A stretch of DNA of 30,765 nucleotides from Bacteroidota bacterium (GTDB taxonomy: Bacteria; Bacteroidota; Bacteroidia; Bacteroidales; FEN-979): assembly GCA_026391755.1 (NCBI GenBank), contig JAPLDN010000281.1, positions 1 through 30,765 of the forward strand, in the 5' to 3' direction. Of this stretch, positions 1 to 8,401 are shown in pieces. Both the position numbers and the translations under genes were made by a program. Below the pieces are notes generated by a model, which searched no databases, had not been told where the DNA came from, and was given only the letters and a program-made list of their open reading frames with translations. The first letter of the stretch is position 1, and the number at the start of each line of letters is the position of its first letter.

Positions 1-1852
1 AATTATCAAGGATGCTGTAACCAGGGACTATAAGATAATATTTAATGTTCTTGTTTTCGGCCAGGATCTTCTCCACCTGCTGCATGACTTTGTCGGTTTG
101 CTCCAGTGAAGCAGCCTTGGGTGCAGAGGCATTGATGAAGAAATAACCCATGTCTTCTGTTGGTATGAAACCCGTCGGAAGGGTTTTCATGATTAAGACC
201 ATTAACACGGTCACCAGCACGAGGAACATTATAGGTTTGAGAGGCTTATGAAGAAAATTATTGACCAGTTTCCCGTAACCGCTTACAGTTTTTTCGAAAC
301 CGGTATTAAACCCGTTAAAGAACTTGCCTATTATTCCCTTTTTCCTGGTTGAAGGCCTTAAAATAATGGCGCAAAGAGCCGGACTGAGTATCAATGCAAG
401 AATAGCAGAGATAAGGACGGAAGCGATCAGTGTAACAGCAAACTGACGGTACATGACTCCGGTTGTGCCCCCGAGGAAAGTAGTTGGAACGAATACCGCG
501 CAAAGAACAAGGGTGATAGTAATAATTGCCCCTGTGATCTCTTTCATCGTTTCCCTGGCTGCATCCAGGGGTTTCATATGATGCACGTCGATCTTCTCCT
601 GGATGGCCTCCAGGACCACGATGGCATCGTCGACGACTATCCCGATCGCAACAACCAGAGCGAATAGTGTAAGAAGATTAATGGATAAGTGAAACATTGA
701 AAATACTGCCAGCGATCCCACCAGGGAGATCGGAACTGTTATTGCCGGGATCAGTGTCGCTCTCCAGTCCTGCAGGAAAATAAAGACAACGATAAAGACA
801 AGAATAAAAGCCTCCATAAGAGTTTTTAACACTTCATCGATTGATGCAGTCACGAATAAAGTGGTGTCAAGTGCGGTTTTGTAGGATATCCCTTTGGGGA
901 ATTCCTTTGACAATTCATTCATGGCATCGTCACAGGCCTTTTTAACTGCAATTGAGTTTGATCCCGGGGCCTGGTAAACAGCAATCGCAGGTGCAGTTTT
1001 CCCATTGAGCCTGGAGTAGGCATCGTAGGTCTTCAACCCGAGTTCCGCCCGGCCGATATCCTTGATTTTTACAAATGAGCCATCAGGATTCGATTTGATG
1101 ATGATGTTGTTGAACTCCTTCTCTTCGGTAAACCTTCCTTTTACCCTGACCACATAACTGACCTGCTGGCCTGCTGCAGCAGGGTTTTTACCGATCTGGC
1201 CCGGTGCAGATTCCAGGTTCTGGTCCCTGATGGCTTTCTCGACATCCTGGGCTGTAATTCCCAGTCCTGCCATACGTTCAGGGTTCAGCCATATCCTCAT
1301 TGAATAGTCGTCTCCCCCGAAAAGGGTAACATCACCGACTCCTTTAATACGTTTTATGACATTGACCACATTGATGTTGAGGTAATTTGAAAGAAACTTT
1401 GTATCGTAGGCGGTGTCATTTGAACTCAAAGCATACAGTAAAAGGATCGACGGATTCTTTTTCATTATGATGACCCCGCTCTGGTTCACTTCCTGGGGCA
1501 GAACATTAAATGCACGCTGGGCGCGGTTCTGAACATTCACCGTGGCCATATCAGGATCTGTCCCGACTTCGAAGTAGACAGTGATGAGGCATGATCCGTC
1601 ATTTGCACACTGTGACTGCATGTAGATCATGTTGTCGACCCCGTTTATCTGCTCTTCGAGAGGAACTGAAGTAGTTTTCTGAACAACCTCTGCACTGGCC
1701 CCAGGATAATAAGCTGTCACTGTCACTGTCGGTGGAACCACATCAGGATACTGTGAGATAGGCAGTGATAACATCGACAGTATCCCGACGAGCAGGATCA
1801 GGATCGCGATTACTGAGGATAATATGGGTCGTGTGATAAAGGTCTGGAGCAT
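1..1852 (-). CDS. RND efflux permease (AcrB/HAE1 type), 3' end beyond window
   Basis: This is the inner-membrane pump subunit of a tripartite proton-driven efflux system, exporting hydrophobic or amphiphilic compounds. Reading inward from the ATG at 1852, the N-terminus has the typical short cytoplasmic stretch and TM1, then the porter domain opening (SLPISQYPDVVPPTVTV). About 617 codons are visible without a stop, against roughly 1,050 residues for the family, so the C-terminal 40% lies beyond the left edge. TM4 carries the proton-relay pair: Asp408-Asp409 in IGIVVDDAIVVLE, matching Asp407/Asp408 of E. coli AcrB. The adaptor gene lies directly upstream on the same strand, separated by 66 nt that are almost entirely a heptamer repeat. 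A TolC-like factor could follow off the left edge. Substrate cannot be told from sequence. Family assignment is very secure. Confidence 0.95.
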   Translation of the reverse strand, partial: MLQTFITRPILSSVIAILILLVGILSMLSLPISQYPDVVPPTVTVTAYYPGASAEVVQKTTSVPLEEQINGVDNMIYMQSQCANDGSCLITVYFEVGTDPDMATVNVQNRAQRAFNVLPQEVNQSGVIIMKKNPSILLLYALSSNDTAYDTKFLSNYLNINVVNVIKRIKGVGDVTLFGGDDYSMRIWLNPERMAGLGITAQDVEKAIRDQNLESAPGQIGKNPAAAGQQVSYVVRVKGRFTEEKEFNNIIIKSNPDGSFVKIKDIGRAELGLKTYDAYSRLNGKTAPAIAVYQAPGSNSIAVKKACDDAMNELSKEFPKGISYKTALDTTLFVTASIDEVLKTLMEAFILVFIVVFIFLQDWRATLIPAITVPISLVGSLAVFSMFHLSINLLTLFALVVAIGIVVDDAIVVLEAIQEKIDVHHMKPLDAARETMKEITGAIITITLVLCAVFVPTTFLGGTTGVMYRQFAVTLIASVLISAILALILSPALCAIILRPSTRKKGIIGKFFNGFNTGFEKTVSGYGKLVNNFLHKPLKPIMFLVLVTVLMVLIMKTLPTGFIPTEDMGYFFINASAPKAASLEQTDKVMQQVEKILAENKNIKYYLIVPGYSILDN

Positions 1853-1860
1853 ACAATATG

Positions 1861-1922
1861 GAATTACGATTTACGATTTACGATTTACGGTTCACGGTTC
1901 ACGGTTCACGGTTCACGGTTAC
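1861..1922. repeat. Tandem 7-bp repeat (GRTTYAC) between efflux adaptor and permease
   Basis: Eight consecutive heptamers fill 1861-1916: one GAATTAC, three GATTTAC, then four GGTTCAC, followed by a partial unit that runs into the adaptor stop codon (TTA at 1919-1921 on the plus strand). The two main unit types differ by two transitions, so they look like variants of one unit. The array ends 8 nt upstream of the permease ATG. It lies in the transcribed spacer of a two-gene operon, so it could affect translation of the permease or vary in copy number. It has no dyad symmetry and no non-repeat spacers, so it is not CRISPR. Confidence 0.9.
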
Positions 1923-3082
1923 AATGCTCCCGGTCCCGGGATAGTTAATGTATCGGTAATAACCACCGGCTTGATGGTCATGCCTTCCTGGAATTTCTGG
2001 AAGCCTTCGAGCATGATCCTGGATCCTGGTTTCAGTCCGGCATTAATGACTATCTTGTTCTCGAAGCTCCGGCCAACCAGAACAGGTACCCTCGTCACTT
2101 TATTACTGTCACCCACGCTGAAGGCAAAGTATTTTCCCTGAACAATGGTCAAAGCGCTCTGAGGTACGATCACTGTACTGTCCCTTGCCCCCAGGACCAG
2201 TTGAACCTGGCAATAATTGCCGGGTTTTATGATATGCTCAGGATTGGCCACTTTGGCCCTCAAAGCGATGGTCCCTGTTGCGGGATTGATATTCCTGTCC
2301 ATGAAATCAATCTCACCTGCAACAGGATATTGTTTTTTATCGGCCAGCGTAAGGTAAACCTTGATCGGGCCGTTTTTAGAGAGAAATCCTTTGTGCTCTG
2401 AAACAAACCTCATGATCGCCAGGTAGTCGGTTTCATTCATCTGAAAATTAACATACATCGGATCAATGGCGGAAACAGTAGCGAGTAAAGTGCTCTCACC
2501 CCGTCCTACAAGGTTCCCCGGCCTAACCTGTACCGACCCGATATAGCCCGTTATTGGTGAATCCATGTCGGTATAGGAAAGATTCAGTGTGGCCTGCTCA
2601 AGGTCTGCTTTAGAACTGGCCACTGCAGCCCTTGTTTGCTTTTCAGTTGTGACAGCAACGTCATAATCGTTCTGGCTTATGGCATTTGTGGCCAGCAAGG
2701 GTTTTAACCTGGCCACATCCAGCTTAGCCTTTTCCCACGCAGCAGTCTTGCTGTCAAGATCTGCTTTGGAATAATCCAGGGTGTTCTTATACTGGTCTTT
2801 CTCTATCGTAAATAGTTTCTGACCTTTGTTAACCATAGATCCTTCCTGGAAGGACCAGTTCATGAGATAGCCTTCGACCCTCGCGCGGATGTCAACTGTT
2901 GGAATGCCTTCAGCTTGTCCGACCATATCAAGAAAAATGGGGACAGTACTTCCTTTTAACTGCATCACTTTGAACTCCGGTGCCTCGGCGGGCCCTTTTT
3001 CTTTGGATTTGCATGCAGGGGAAATGAAAATCACTGTGACTGCGAATAACCAAAGCAGGAGGCTGAAATATTTCTTTCTCAT
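1919..3082 (-). CDS. RND efflux periplasmic adaptor lipoprotein (HlyD/AcrA family)
   Basis: This 387-residue membrane fusion protein would link the inner-membrane RND pump to an outer-membrane channel. The N-terminus is a lipoprotein signal with Cys24 in ISPAC followed by KSKEK. Next come a barrel-sandwich (lipoyl-like) half, VDIRARVEGYLMNWSFQEG at about residues 63-81, then a helical hairpin (about 95-165, rich in K/A/D/L) and the second lipoyl half (DSPITGYIGSVQVRPGNLV). The beta-barrel and membrane-proximal domains follow to the C-terminus. Length and order are normal for the family. It is the first gene of an adaptor-permease operon. A TAATTTTG -7 box lies about 30 nt upstream of the start, facing this gene. 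The cargo of the pump is unknown. Confidence 0.93.
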   Translation of the reverse strand: MRKKYFSLLLWLFAVTVIFISPACKSKEKGPAEAPEFKVMQLKGSTVPIFLDMVGQAEGIPTVDIRARVEGYLMNWSFQEGSMVNKGQKLFTIEKDQYKNTLDYSKADLDSKTAAWEKAKLDVARLKPLLATNAISQNDYDVAVTTEKQTRAAVASSKADLEQATLNLSYTDMDSPITGYIGSVQVRPGNLVGRGESTLLATVSAIDPMYVNFQMNETDYLAIMRFVSEHKGFLSKNGPIKVYLTLADKKQYPVAGEIDFMDRNINPATGTIALRAKVANPEHIIKPGNYCQVQLVLGARDSTVIVPQSALTIVQGKYFAFSVGDSNKVTRVPVLVGRSFENKIVINAGLKPGSRIMLEGFQKFQEGMTIKPVVITDTLTIPGPGAL

Positions 3083-3110
3083 AACGAATGAATTTGTTGT
3101 ATGTAGAAAT

Positions 3111-3118
3111 CAAAATTA
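3111..3118 (-). promoter_or_regulatory. Putative Bacteroidota -7 box for the efflux operon
   Basis: On the minus strand this reads TAATTTTG, an exact match to the Bacteroidota -7 consensus TAnnTTTG, about 30 nt upstream of the adaptor ATG. No clear TTTG element was found at -33, so this is a half-promoter call. Confidence 0.45.
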
Positions 3119-3169
3119 TAAATAAAGTCGAATCATTGATAAATAAAATGTGATCCATTGCGTATTTTT

Positions 3170-3177
3170 TAATTTTG
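3170..3177 (+). promoter_or_regulatory. Putative -7 box for the 900-residue secreted protein
   Basis: The plus strand reads TAATTTTG, an exact TAnnTTTG match. Transcription would begin near 3183, only about 8 nt before the first ATG (3191) but about 20 nt before the second in-frame ATG (3203). This favours 3203 as the translation start. No convincing -33 element was seen. Confidence 0.4.
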
Positions 3178-3190
3178 CCTCGGAATAACA

Positions 3191-5893
3191 ATGCCGGCCC
3201 GAATGAGAAGACTCCTTTTTACACTTTTTACCTGTTTCACTTTATCGGTCCCTGCTTATTCCCAGCAAGCTTTCAGATATTCAACCGGCGGCAGTTCATG
3301 GAGGTTTCCCTATACCGGCTATTACCGCCAGAAAACAAACTATGGAAATGATATCCTTGAAGAACTTGCCAGGGATTTTCTCAGGCCTCCTAAATTTGTT
3401 AATATCACAATCGGATTCAAAAAAGATATTTCCTTGTTGCCTGTGACCCCGGCTTCATACCAGGTCACGCTCACACTTTCGGATTTCAGCCTTTCGGGCT
3501 ACCTGCAATACCGTTCATTCCCGATCGCTGATGTCCTGACACCCGGCGACCTCAGGTTCAAACTGAAATTATCAACGAAACTCGATACTGGCAATTTCAC
3601 TATCAGGGAATTTACCGGGGAATATCCCGCTTTACCAGGCAAGCTTGTGTTCAGGGTCGCTGAGCTTGCAATGGATACAGCAGTTGATACCCTGATCACA
3701 GGTGATTTTTCTTTTTCATATACAGACTCAGGCTGGAAACGTTTTTATGAAAGGAAGAACCTGATCGATGATTATTACGCAACATCTGCCATGATCGACA
3801 GCCTTGATATGGAAGTCCAGCATTGGGATATGACCGATCCCCGTCTGATACCCTTGAATTATATAAGGCTTTCGGAACTCGTAAGGATGCTTGAACTGAT
3901 CAAAGACCGGGACTTTGGAAATACGCTTATCATGGGGGGAGGTGATCCGAAACACCTTCTTGAGAAACATCTTTCCTTATTCAAAATTTCGAGGACCTGC
4001 ATGTTCAACTTGTCTGAAACTCTCGAAAGATCGGGAGTAATCAAAGCAAATGCGTCGCCCGACAGCACGAACGACTATTTTATCGGAAGGCTGATGAGGT
4101 TCATCAGGTTAAGCTCCCTGATGGACAAAATACAAGGCAGGATATATAAGGACTACCTTACTACATATTTCTCAAAACATGTGTTTGGGGATGATACCGG
4201 TTTTATTGGCTCGGTTCTGATCCGTATATTCCCTGATGCCCATAGCGACACCCTCCTTTCATGGGGTTCAGAAAGCCTGATGCAGGCTTACCGCAGGAAA
4301 GCGAAAGGATTGATTGCCGAAAAAAAATATTCTGATGCAGTCATGCTGATGGAAAATGCACACAGCATGGCCGAGGCGAACCCTTACCTTAAGAATCATA
4401 ATGGATGGGAGAATATGATGTCCGATGCAGTAAATGGGGTTTACAATGCCTATACTGGCATTGCCTCTAGCAGCCTGGATGGTGGGAATGTCAGTTTTGC
4501 CATGGAATACCTGCAGCAAGCCGAGAAATACAGGAAAGTGTACCCCCTGTATATCACATCCGATTCGGTATACCGCAAAGTTTACCGCGCCATCTTCATC
4601 GGGCAGCTCGATCATTGTAACAGCTTACTGGAGGCTGAAAATTTTTCAGAAGCCTTTGAATGCCTGAAAAGCTGTGAACAAACGTATACAGGAAAGGCCT
4701 TGGAGGTGCTTGCTCCTGAGATCAGTTTGCAAAAGGGAAAGGCTGTTATGGGGATGATTATGGGACTGGCAGCAAAGAGCCTGAAGGCCTTGAAAGCAGG
4801 CTCCGGCGACAGCGCACTGGCTTATTTCGACAAGGCAGACGCGATGATAAGGAATCTAATTCCCGGAAGCAGGCATGTGGCGGAGATGGATTCCCTTGCC
4901 CCTTCAATTGCGGCCATCAGGGTGAAGAAGATCAATACACTTGCATCCGCCTATTTTCAACACCGGCAGTTTGCGAGGGCTATATTGCAGTATGACCAGG
5001 CAGGGAAAATCTCGGCAGAATATAACATTCCTGCAGGAAAAATTGCCGATTCCCTTTACCGTCAATCATACAAACAATGGCTTCTCGACAGGATATCCCA
5101 GGAACAGCGCCTGGTCTGGGGCAACAAACCCGACTCGGCCGAAAATTTTTTGGTGCTGGCCTCTGAGACGGCAAAAAGCAAGGGTCTTGAAAATGACGCT
5201 GATATTCTTAAAGCACTTTCTTCATACCGTTTAAAAATACATAACCAGGCCTGCGAACTGGTTGAGGATAGCCTGCTTGTTTTAAATATCAGGGCCGGAA
5301 GATGCTTTGCACTTCACAATTACAATCGGGGTGTTTGGATACTGCATAACGCAATTTACCAGGCAGGGCGTATGTCATCCTGCAGGTTTGACCTTACGGC
5401 CTTGCAGGATTCCCTGGCCAAATATAGTGATCCCGCCGAATACATGAATAAACTGGATGTAGTAAACAGGTCAATGGCTGCCGGGGATTATGAAACAGGA
5501 CTTCAGATCCTTGCAGCCAACGAGAATTTTTACTCCCTGAAACGAATAGATCATTTCGGACTACCTCTGACTTCGGTATATGATTATGTTATGAACAAAT
5601 CCAATCCTTTTATTTCAATACAGGCACTCGAATATTATTGCGCTGTAAATGAACCTGTTGAAGCGTTGCGTTACCTGATGCTTCTGCATGTGCAGGGGAT
5701 GCCTTACGAGCAATCTGTCGTCTACCAGGAAAAGCTGGCACGATTGCTTGCGGCAAAGGATAAACCTGTATATCTCAAAGCCGACCCTCAGGACATTGTA
5801 CGCCGCTATTCCGCATCCAATTCATGGATGAACCGGTTTACGGAAGTGTACCTCCAAGAGTGGAAAACAGGTACACTTAAGCAGCTTAAGTAA
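3191..5893 (+). CDS. Exported protein of unknown function with helical TPR-like repeats
   Basis: I do not recognise this 900-residue protein. It starts with a signal peptide (MRRLLFTLFTCFTLSVPAYS, probable cleavage before QQAF). The second Met (codon at 3203) is the better start, because it gives a cleaner signal peptide and more room behind the -7 box at 3170. Residues of about 30-180 look beta-rich. From about 370 onward it is almost all amphipathic helix pairs with TPR/Sel1-like spacing, for example ALAYFDKADAMIRNL and RQFARAILQYDQAGKI. There is no membrane segment after the signal and no lipobox, so a soluble periplasmic or secreted protein with a scaffolding role is plausible but unproven. 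pepE follows 34 nt after its stop (counting from 5928) on the same strand and may be co-transcribed. Confidence 0.8.
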   Translation: MPARMRRLLFTLFTCFTLSVPAYSQQAFRYSTGGSSWRFPYTGYYRQKTNYGNDILEELARDFLRPPKFVNITIGFKKDISLLPVTPASYQVTLTLSDFSLSGYLQYRSFPIADVLTPGDLRFKLKLSTKLDTGNFTIREFTGEYPALPGKLVFRVAELAMDTAVDTLITGDFSFSYTDSGWKRFYERKNLIDDYYATSAMIDSLDMEVQHWDMTDPRLIPLNYIRLSELVRMLELIKDRDFGNTLIMGGGDPKHLLEKHLSLFKISRTCMFNLSETLERSGVIKANASPDSTNDYFIGRLMRFIRLSSLMDKIQGRIYKDYLTTYFSKHVFGDDTGFIGSVLIRIFPDAHSDTLLSWGSESLMQAYRRKAKGLIAEKKYSDAVMLMENAHSMAEANPYLKNHNGWENMMSDAVNGVYNAYTGIASSSLDGGNVSFAMEYLQQAEKYRKVYPLYITSDSVYRKVYRAIFIGQLDHCNSLLEAENFSEAFECLKSCEQTYTGKALEVLAPEISLQKGKAVMGMIMGLAAKSLKALKAGSGDSALAYFDKADAMIRNLIPGSRHVAEMDSLAPSIAAIRVKKINTLASAYFQHRQFARAILQYDQAGKISAEYNIPAGKIADSLYRQSYKQWLLDRISQEQRLVWGNKPDSAENFLVLASETAKSKGLENDADILKALSSYRLKIHNQACELVEDSLLVLNIRAGRCFALHNYNRGVWILHNAIYQAGRMSSCRFDLTALQDSLAKYSDPAEYMNKLDVVNRSMAAGDYETGLQILAANENFYSLKRIDHFGLPLTSVYDYVMNKSNPFISIQALEYYCAVNEPVEALRYLMLLHVQGMPYEQSVVYQEKLARLLAAKDKPVYLKADPQDIVRRYSASNSWMNRFTEVYLQEWKTGTLKQLK

Positions 5894-5927
5894 AATTCAA
5901 CTACCTTTACTTTTTAAACCTGTAGTG

Positions 5928-6668
5928 ATGCATAGAAATCTTTTGCTTCTAAGTAACTCGACCAATTCCGGGGAGGAATATCTCGGCTGGCCCAAGCCGT
6001 ATATTGACAATTTCCTGAAGAAATTCTCGGTCCGCTCGGTTCTTTTCATTCCATATGCAGGGGTTAACCTGACCACTGAAAGTGTCCAGGGTTCCTACAA
6101 TGTATATGAAGAAAGGGTGAGCAGTATTTTTGGAGGTTTCGGCGTAAAACTGGTTTCAATTCATCATTCAACCGACCCGAAAACAGCTGTTAAAAAAGCA
6201 GAATGCATAGTCGTTGGAGGAGGTAATACTTTCCATTTGGTTAAACTGATGCATGAAACCGGAATCATGCATGCAATCAAAGAGCAGGTCAGGCAGGGGA
6301 CTCCTTATATAGGATGGAGTGCAGGGGCCAATGTTGCATGCCCGACAATGAAAACAACAAATGATATGCCTATTGCTGAACCGGCATCGTTCAATTGCCT
6401 TGATCTTATCCCTTTCCAGATCAACCCCCACTACCTGGATTCAAACCCGCAGGGTCATGCAGGAGAAACAAGGGAACAAAGAATTATGGAATTCCTGGCT
6501 GTGAACAGGAACACCAGTGTTGTTGGTTTACGCGAGGGGTGTCTTTTCTGGATAGAGGGAGGGACAATTGAACTGAAAGGCAAACGAACTCTGAGGGTAT
6601 TCAGACATGGACAGTCACCAATAGAATATGAGGAGGGTGCCGCACTTGATTTTTTAATGAAGGCTTGA
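5928..6668 (+). CDS. pepE: Dipeptidase E (alpha-aspartyl dipeptidase, peptidase family S51)
   Basis: PepE is a cytoplasmic serine peptidase that hydrolyses dipeptides with N-terminal aspartate. The sequence follows E. coli PepE along its length: LLLLSNST near the N-terminus, VVGGGNTFHL, then the nucleophile elbow IGWSAGAN with Ser131, Asp146 in TTNDMPIAEP, and His168 in QINPHYLD. These correspond to the catalytic Ser120/Asp135/His157 of the E. coli enzyme. GETREQRI is also conserved. The length of 246 residues is slightly above the 229 of E. coli. A GTG codon lies immediately upstream at 5925, but the ATG at 5928 places the core strand as in known members. No signal peptide is present. It has no evident link to the starch locus and converges with the T9SS gene that ends at 6724. 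Confidence 0.95.
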   Translation: MHRNLLLLSNSTNSGEEYLGWPKPYIDNFLKKFSVRSVLFIPYAGVNLTTESVQGSYNVYEERVSSIFGGFGVKLVSIHHSTDPKTAVKKAECIVVGGGNTFHLVKLMHETGIMHAIKEQVRQGTPYIGWSAGANVACPTMKTTNDMPIAEPASFNCLDLIPFQINPHYLDSNPQGHAGETREQRIMEFLAVNRNTSVVGLREGCLFWIEGGTIELKGKRTLRVFRHGQSPIEYEEGAALDFLMKA

Positions 6669-6723
6669 TTTATTCCTGAAACAAAGCTAACGAACTGTAT
6701 CTTTCCCCGGCTCCCGAATCCAG

Positions 6724-8319
6724 TTATTGCCTTACTATCCTTGCCCAGCCATTTTCATGATCGCGGCCGCTGGCTTTAAGGAGATATATACCCGGCATTA
6801 GTGTGGACGGACTGATCAGGGCTCTCTTCGAGTTCAATCCATCAGCAACGAAAACAATCCTGCCGGTAAGGTCATAGAGCTCAATCTTCATGATATCGGA
6901 AAGCCCCTGAACGATGACATTTCCGCTGCTGGGGTTTGGATAAACCAGGGAAATAAAATTGTTCTGTTCTGAAATCCCGACATAGCCAACCGAAGATTTC
7001 GTGATGACCCTGTATGGCATTCCTATTGCGGAATCACCGCTTACAGCAATAGGAGTAACTTCAAATACCAGCCACTTGTGGATACAGGTGGTGTCGACGA
7101 TAAAAGTAATTTTCGTTGCAGTATCGATAGGAGTAATGCTGATGCCAAGAGAGTCGGTGCTTCGGTACCATTGGTAAGTGCTTATCCCTTCTTTGATACC
7201 GTTAATATTTTCATAAGAATAAACGCCTGTAACAACCTGCTTAAATATGTAATTGCCCTGTATGGTAACGTTTGTGGCAAATGGCCGTGTTTCCTGGTTG
7301 GGATTCCAGTTGTTGAACCAGGAGCTGTCGATATTCCTTCCAATGGCAGTATCATGAAGAATGTAGTTCCTGGAAGGTCCGCCCTGGAGTTCGGCAGTCG
7401 CCCAAGAGCTGTTTATACGGTATTTGAAGCTTACAGGGCTAAGTTTATAATAGCTGGTGTCGATCAGGACAGTCGCAGAATATATGGTATCCCTGTTATC
7501 ATCATAAAGGATGTCGTATGCCCCCTCACCATTAAAGGAGCCGGCAACATCAACATGGTCTTTCTGGCGGCTGAAATGCCCGGCCCTGGCCATATATTTC
7601 ATGTTGCAGTAGAACGTCATCGGAACCTTTGAAGGATTATAATTATTGAACCAGTATAGCGGGTGGCAAACGCTGTCGGGTGCCAGCAGGAACCGGCTTA
7701 GCTGACCTTTAAGCTCGGCTTTGCTTGTATCTCCGTTGATCCTGAATTTAAAGGCGGTGACCGTGCCGGGGTCGATATTGTACATTGTTTGATACATATA
7801 ACTGGAACCCATACGAGTGAGTGGAGGGGAGCCCTGGAAATTGTTCATGGTCCCGGCAATGTCAACAAAATCAGTATCGGGTCTGAAGGAATGCTGTTGC
7901 ACCATGTAACTCATATCGACCTGGAACCAGGTATAATTCAGGTAATCGTTATTCCACCAGCAAGTATAATAATTAATACCCTGTCCTATGAGGATCTGCC
8001 TGTCAACCGTCTCTGTCAGGAAATTGTTTATCCTGAATCTGAAATGATACACTGCGCCTGAATCGAGGCCCTGGACGAGCAGCAGGGTGAATTTGTTGCC
8101 ACCTGAGTTTACAAGTTGTTGTTCGGAAATACCCGTATCAAATACTGCATAGAGATGATCCAGCGAGGGGTTGAAAATTCCGCCACTCACGGCTTTGGTC
8201 ATATTGACCTCCATTGAGAGGACAAAAACAGTGTCGGCAGCTGCAAAGCCCTTTTGAAAGGCCGACATGCCGCAGAGCAGGATCAGTGAAGTACAGAATA
8301 ATACAATAGATTTTTTCAT
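6724..8319 (-). CDS. T9SS-secreted non-catalytic protein with three beta-sandwich repeats
   Basis: This 531-residue protein has a signal peptide (MKKSIVLFCTSLILLCGMSA..., cleavage near AAA/DT) and a C-terminal T9SS sorting domain from about residue 455 (VYPNPSSGNVIVQG, then LYDLTGRIV and PGIYLLKAS). Between them lie three related modules at about 31-124, 130-227 and 234-340. Each opens with an F-x-V/C-x-M strand, has an IAGTMN or VAGSFN strand and an FRIN/YRIN strand, and ends with Trp-rich WWNND, WFNNYNP or WFNNWNP. This resembles starch-binding or CBM-like sandwiches. An Ig-like segment (TYQWYRSTDSLG, about 345-445) precedes the sorting domain. No glycosidase motif is present. Lying next to the T9SS amylase, it is probably a secreted glycan-binding partner; that role is inference. 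A -7 box (8343-8350) suggests its own promoter. Confidence 0.82.
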   Translation of the reverse strand: MKKSIVLFCTSLILLCGMSAFQKGFAAADTVFVLSMEVNMTKAVSGGIFNPSLDHLYAVFDTGISEQQLVNSGGNKFTLLLVQGLDSGAVYHFRFRINNFLTETVDRQILIGQGINYYTCWWNNDYLNYTWFQVDMSYMVQQHSFRPDTDFVDIAGTMNNFQGSPPLTRMGSSYMYQTMYNIDPGTVTAFKFRINGDTSKAELKGQLSRFLLAPDSVCHPLYWFNNYNPSKVPMTFYCNMKYMARAGHFSRQKDHVDVAGSFNGEGAYDILYDDNRDTIYSATVLIDTSYYKLSPVSFKYRINSSWATAELQGGPSRNYILHDTAIGRNIDSSWFNNWNPNQETRPFATNVTIQGNYIFKQVVTGVYSYENINGIKEGISTYQWYRSTDSLGISITPIDTATKITFIVDTTCIHKWLVFEVTPIAVSGDSAIGMPYRVITKSSVGYVGISEQNNFISLVYPNPSSGNVIVQGLSDIMKIELYDLTGRIVFVADGLNSKRALISPSTLMPGIYLLKASGRDHENGWARIVRQ

Positions 8320-8342
8320 TTCAGGTTAGGCGGATTGCGGTG

Positions 8343-8350
8343 CAAAGATA
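8343..8350 (-). promoter_or_regulatory. Putative -7 box for the T9SS three-repeat protein
   Basis: The minus strand reads TATCTTTG, an exact TAnnTTTG match, 23 nt upstream of the ATG at 8319. It lies in the 82-nt gap after the amylase stop codon, so this gene can be transcribed alone as well as by read-through. The -33 region shows no clear TTTG. Confidence 0.5.
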
Positions 8351-8401
8351 GAAAATTAACGCTTTCAGTCCTGATTTAGTCTCTGCGTCTGTGTAAAGGG
8401 C

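Noticed and set aside
1861..1922. CRISPR array
   Set aside because: The units are 7 bp and directly joined with no unique spacers; no cas genes are present.
6669..6723. Terminator between convergent pepE and the T9SS gene
   Set aside because: No stable hairpin or T-run is visible in this 55-nt gap.
7078..7632. Open frame of 184 codons on the plus strand
   Set aside because: It is antisense to the three-repeat T9SS protein and shows no recognisable protein features.
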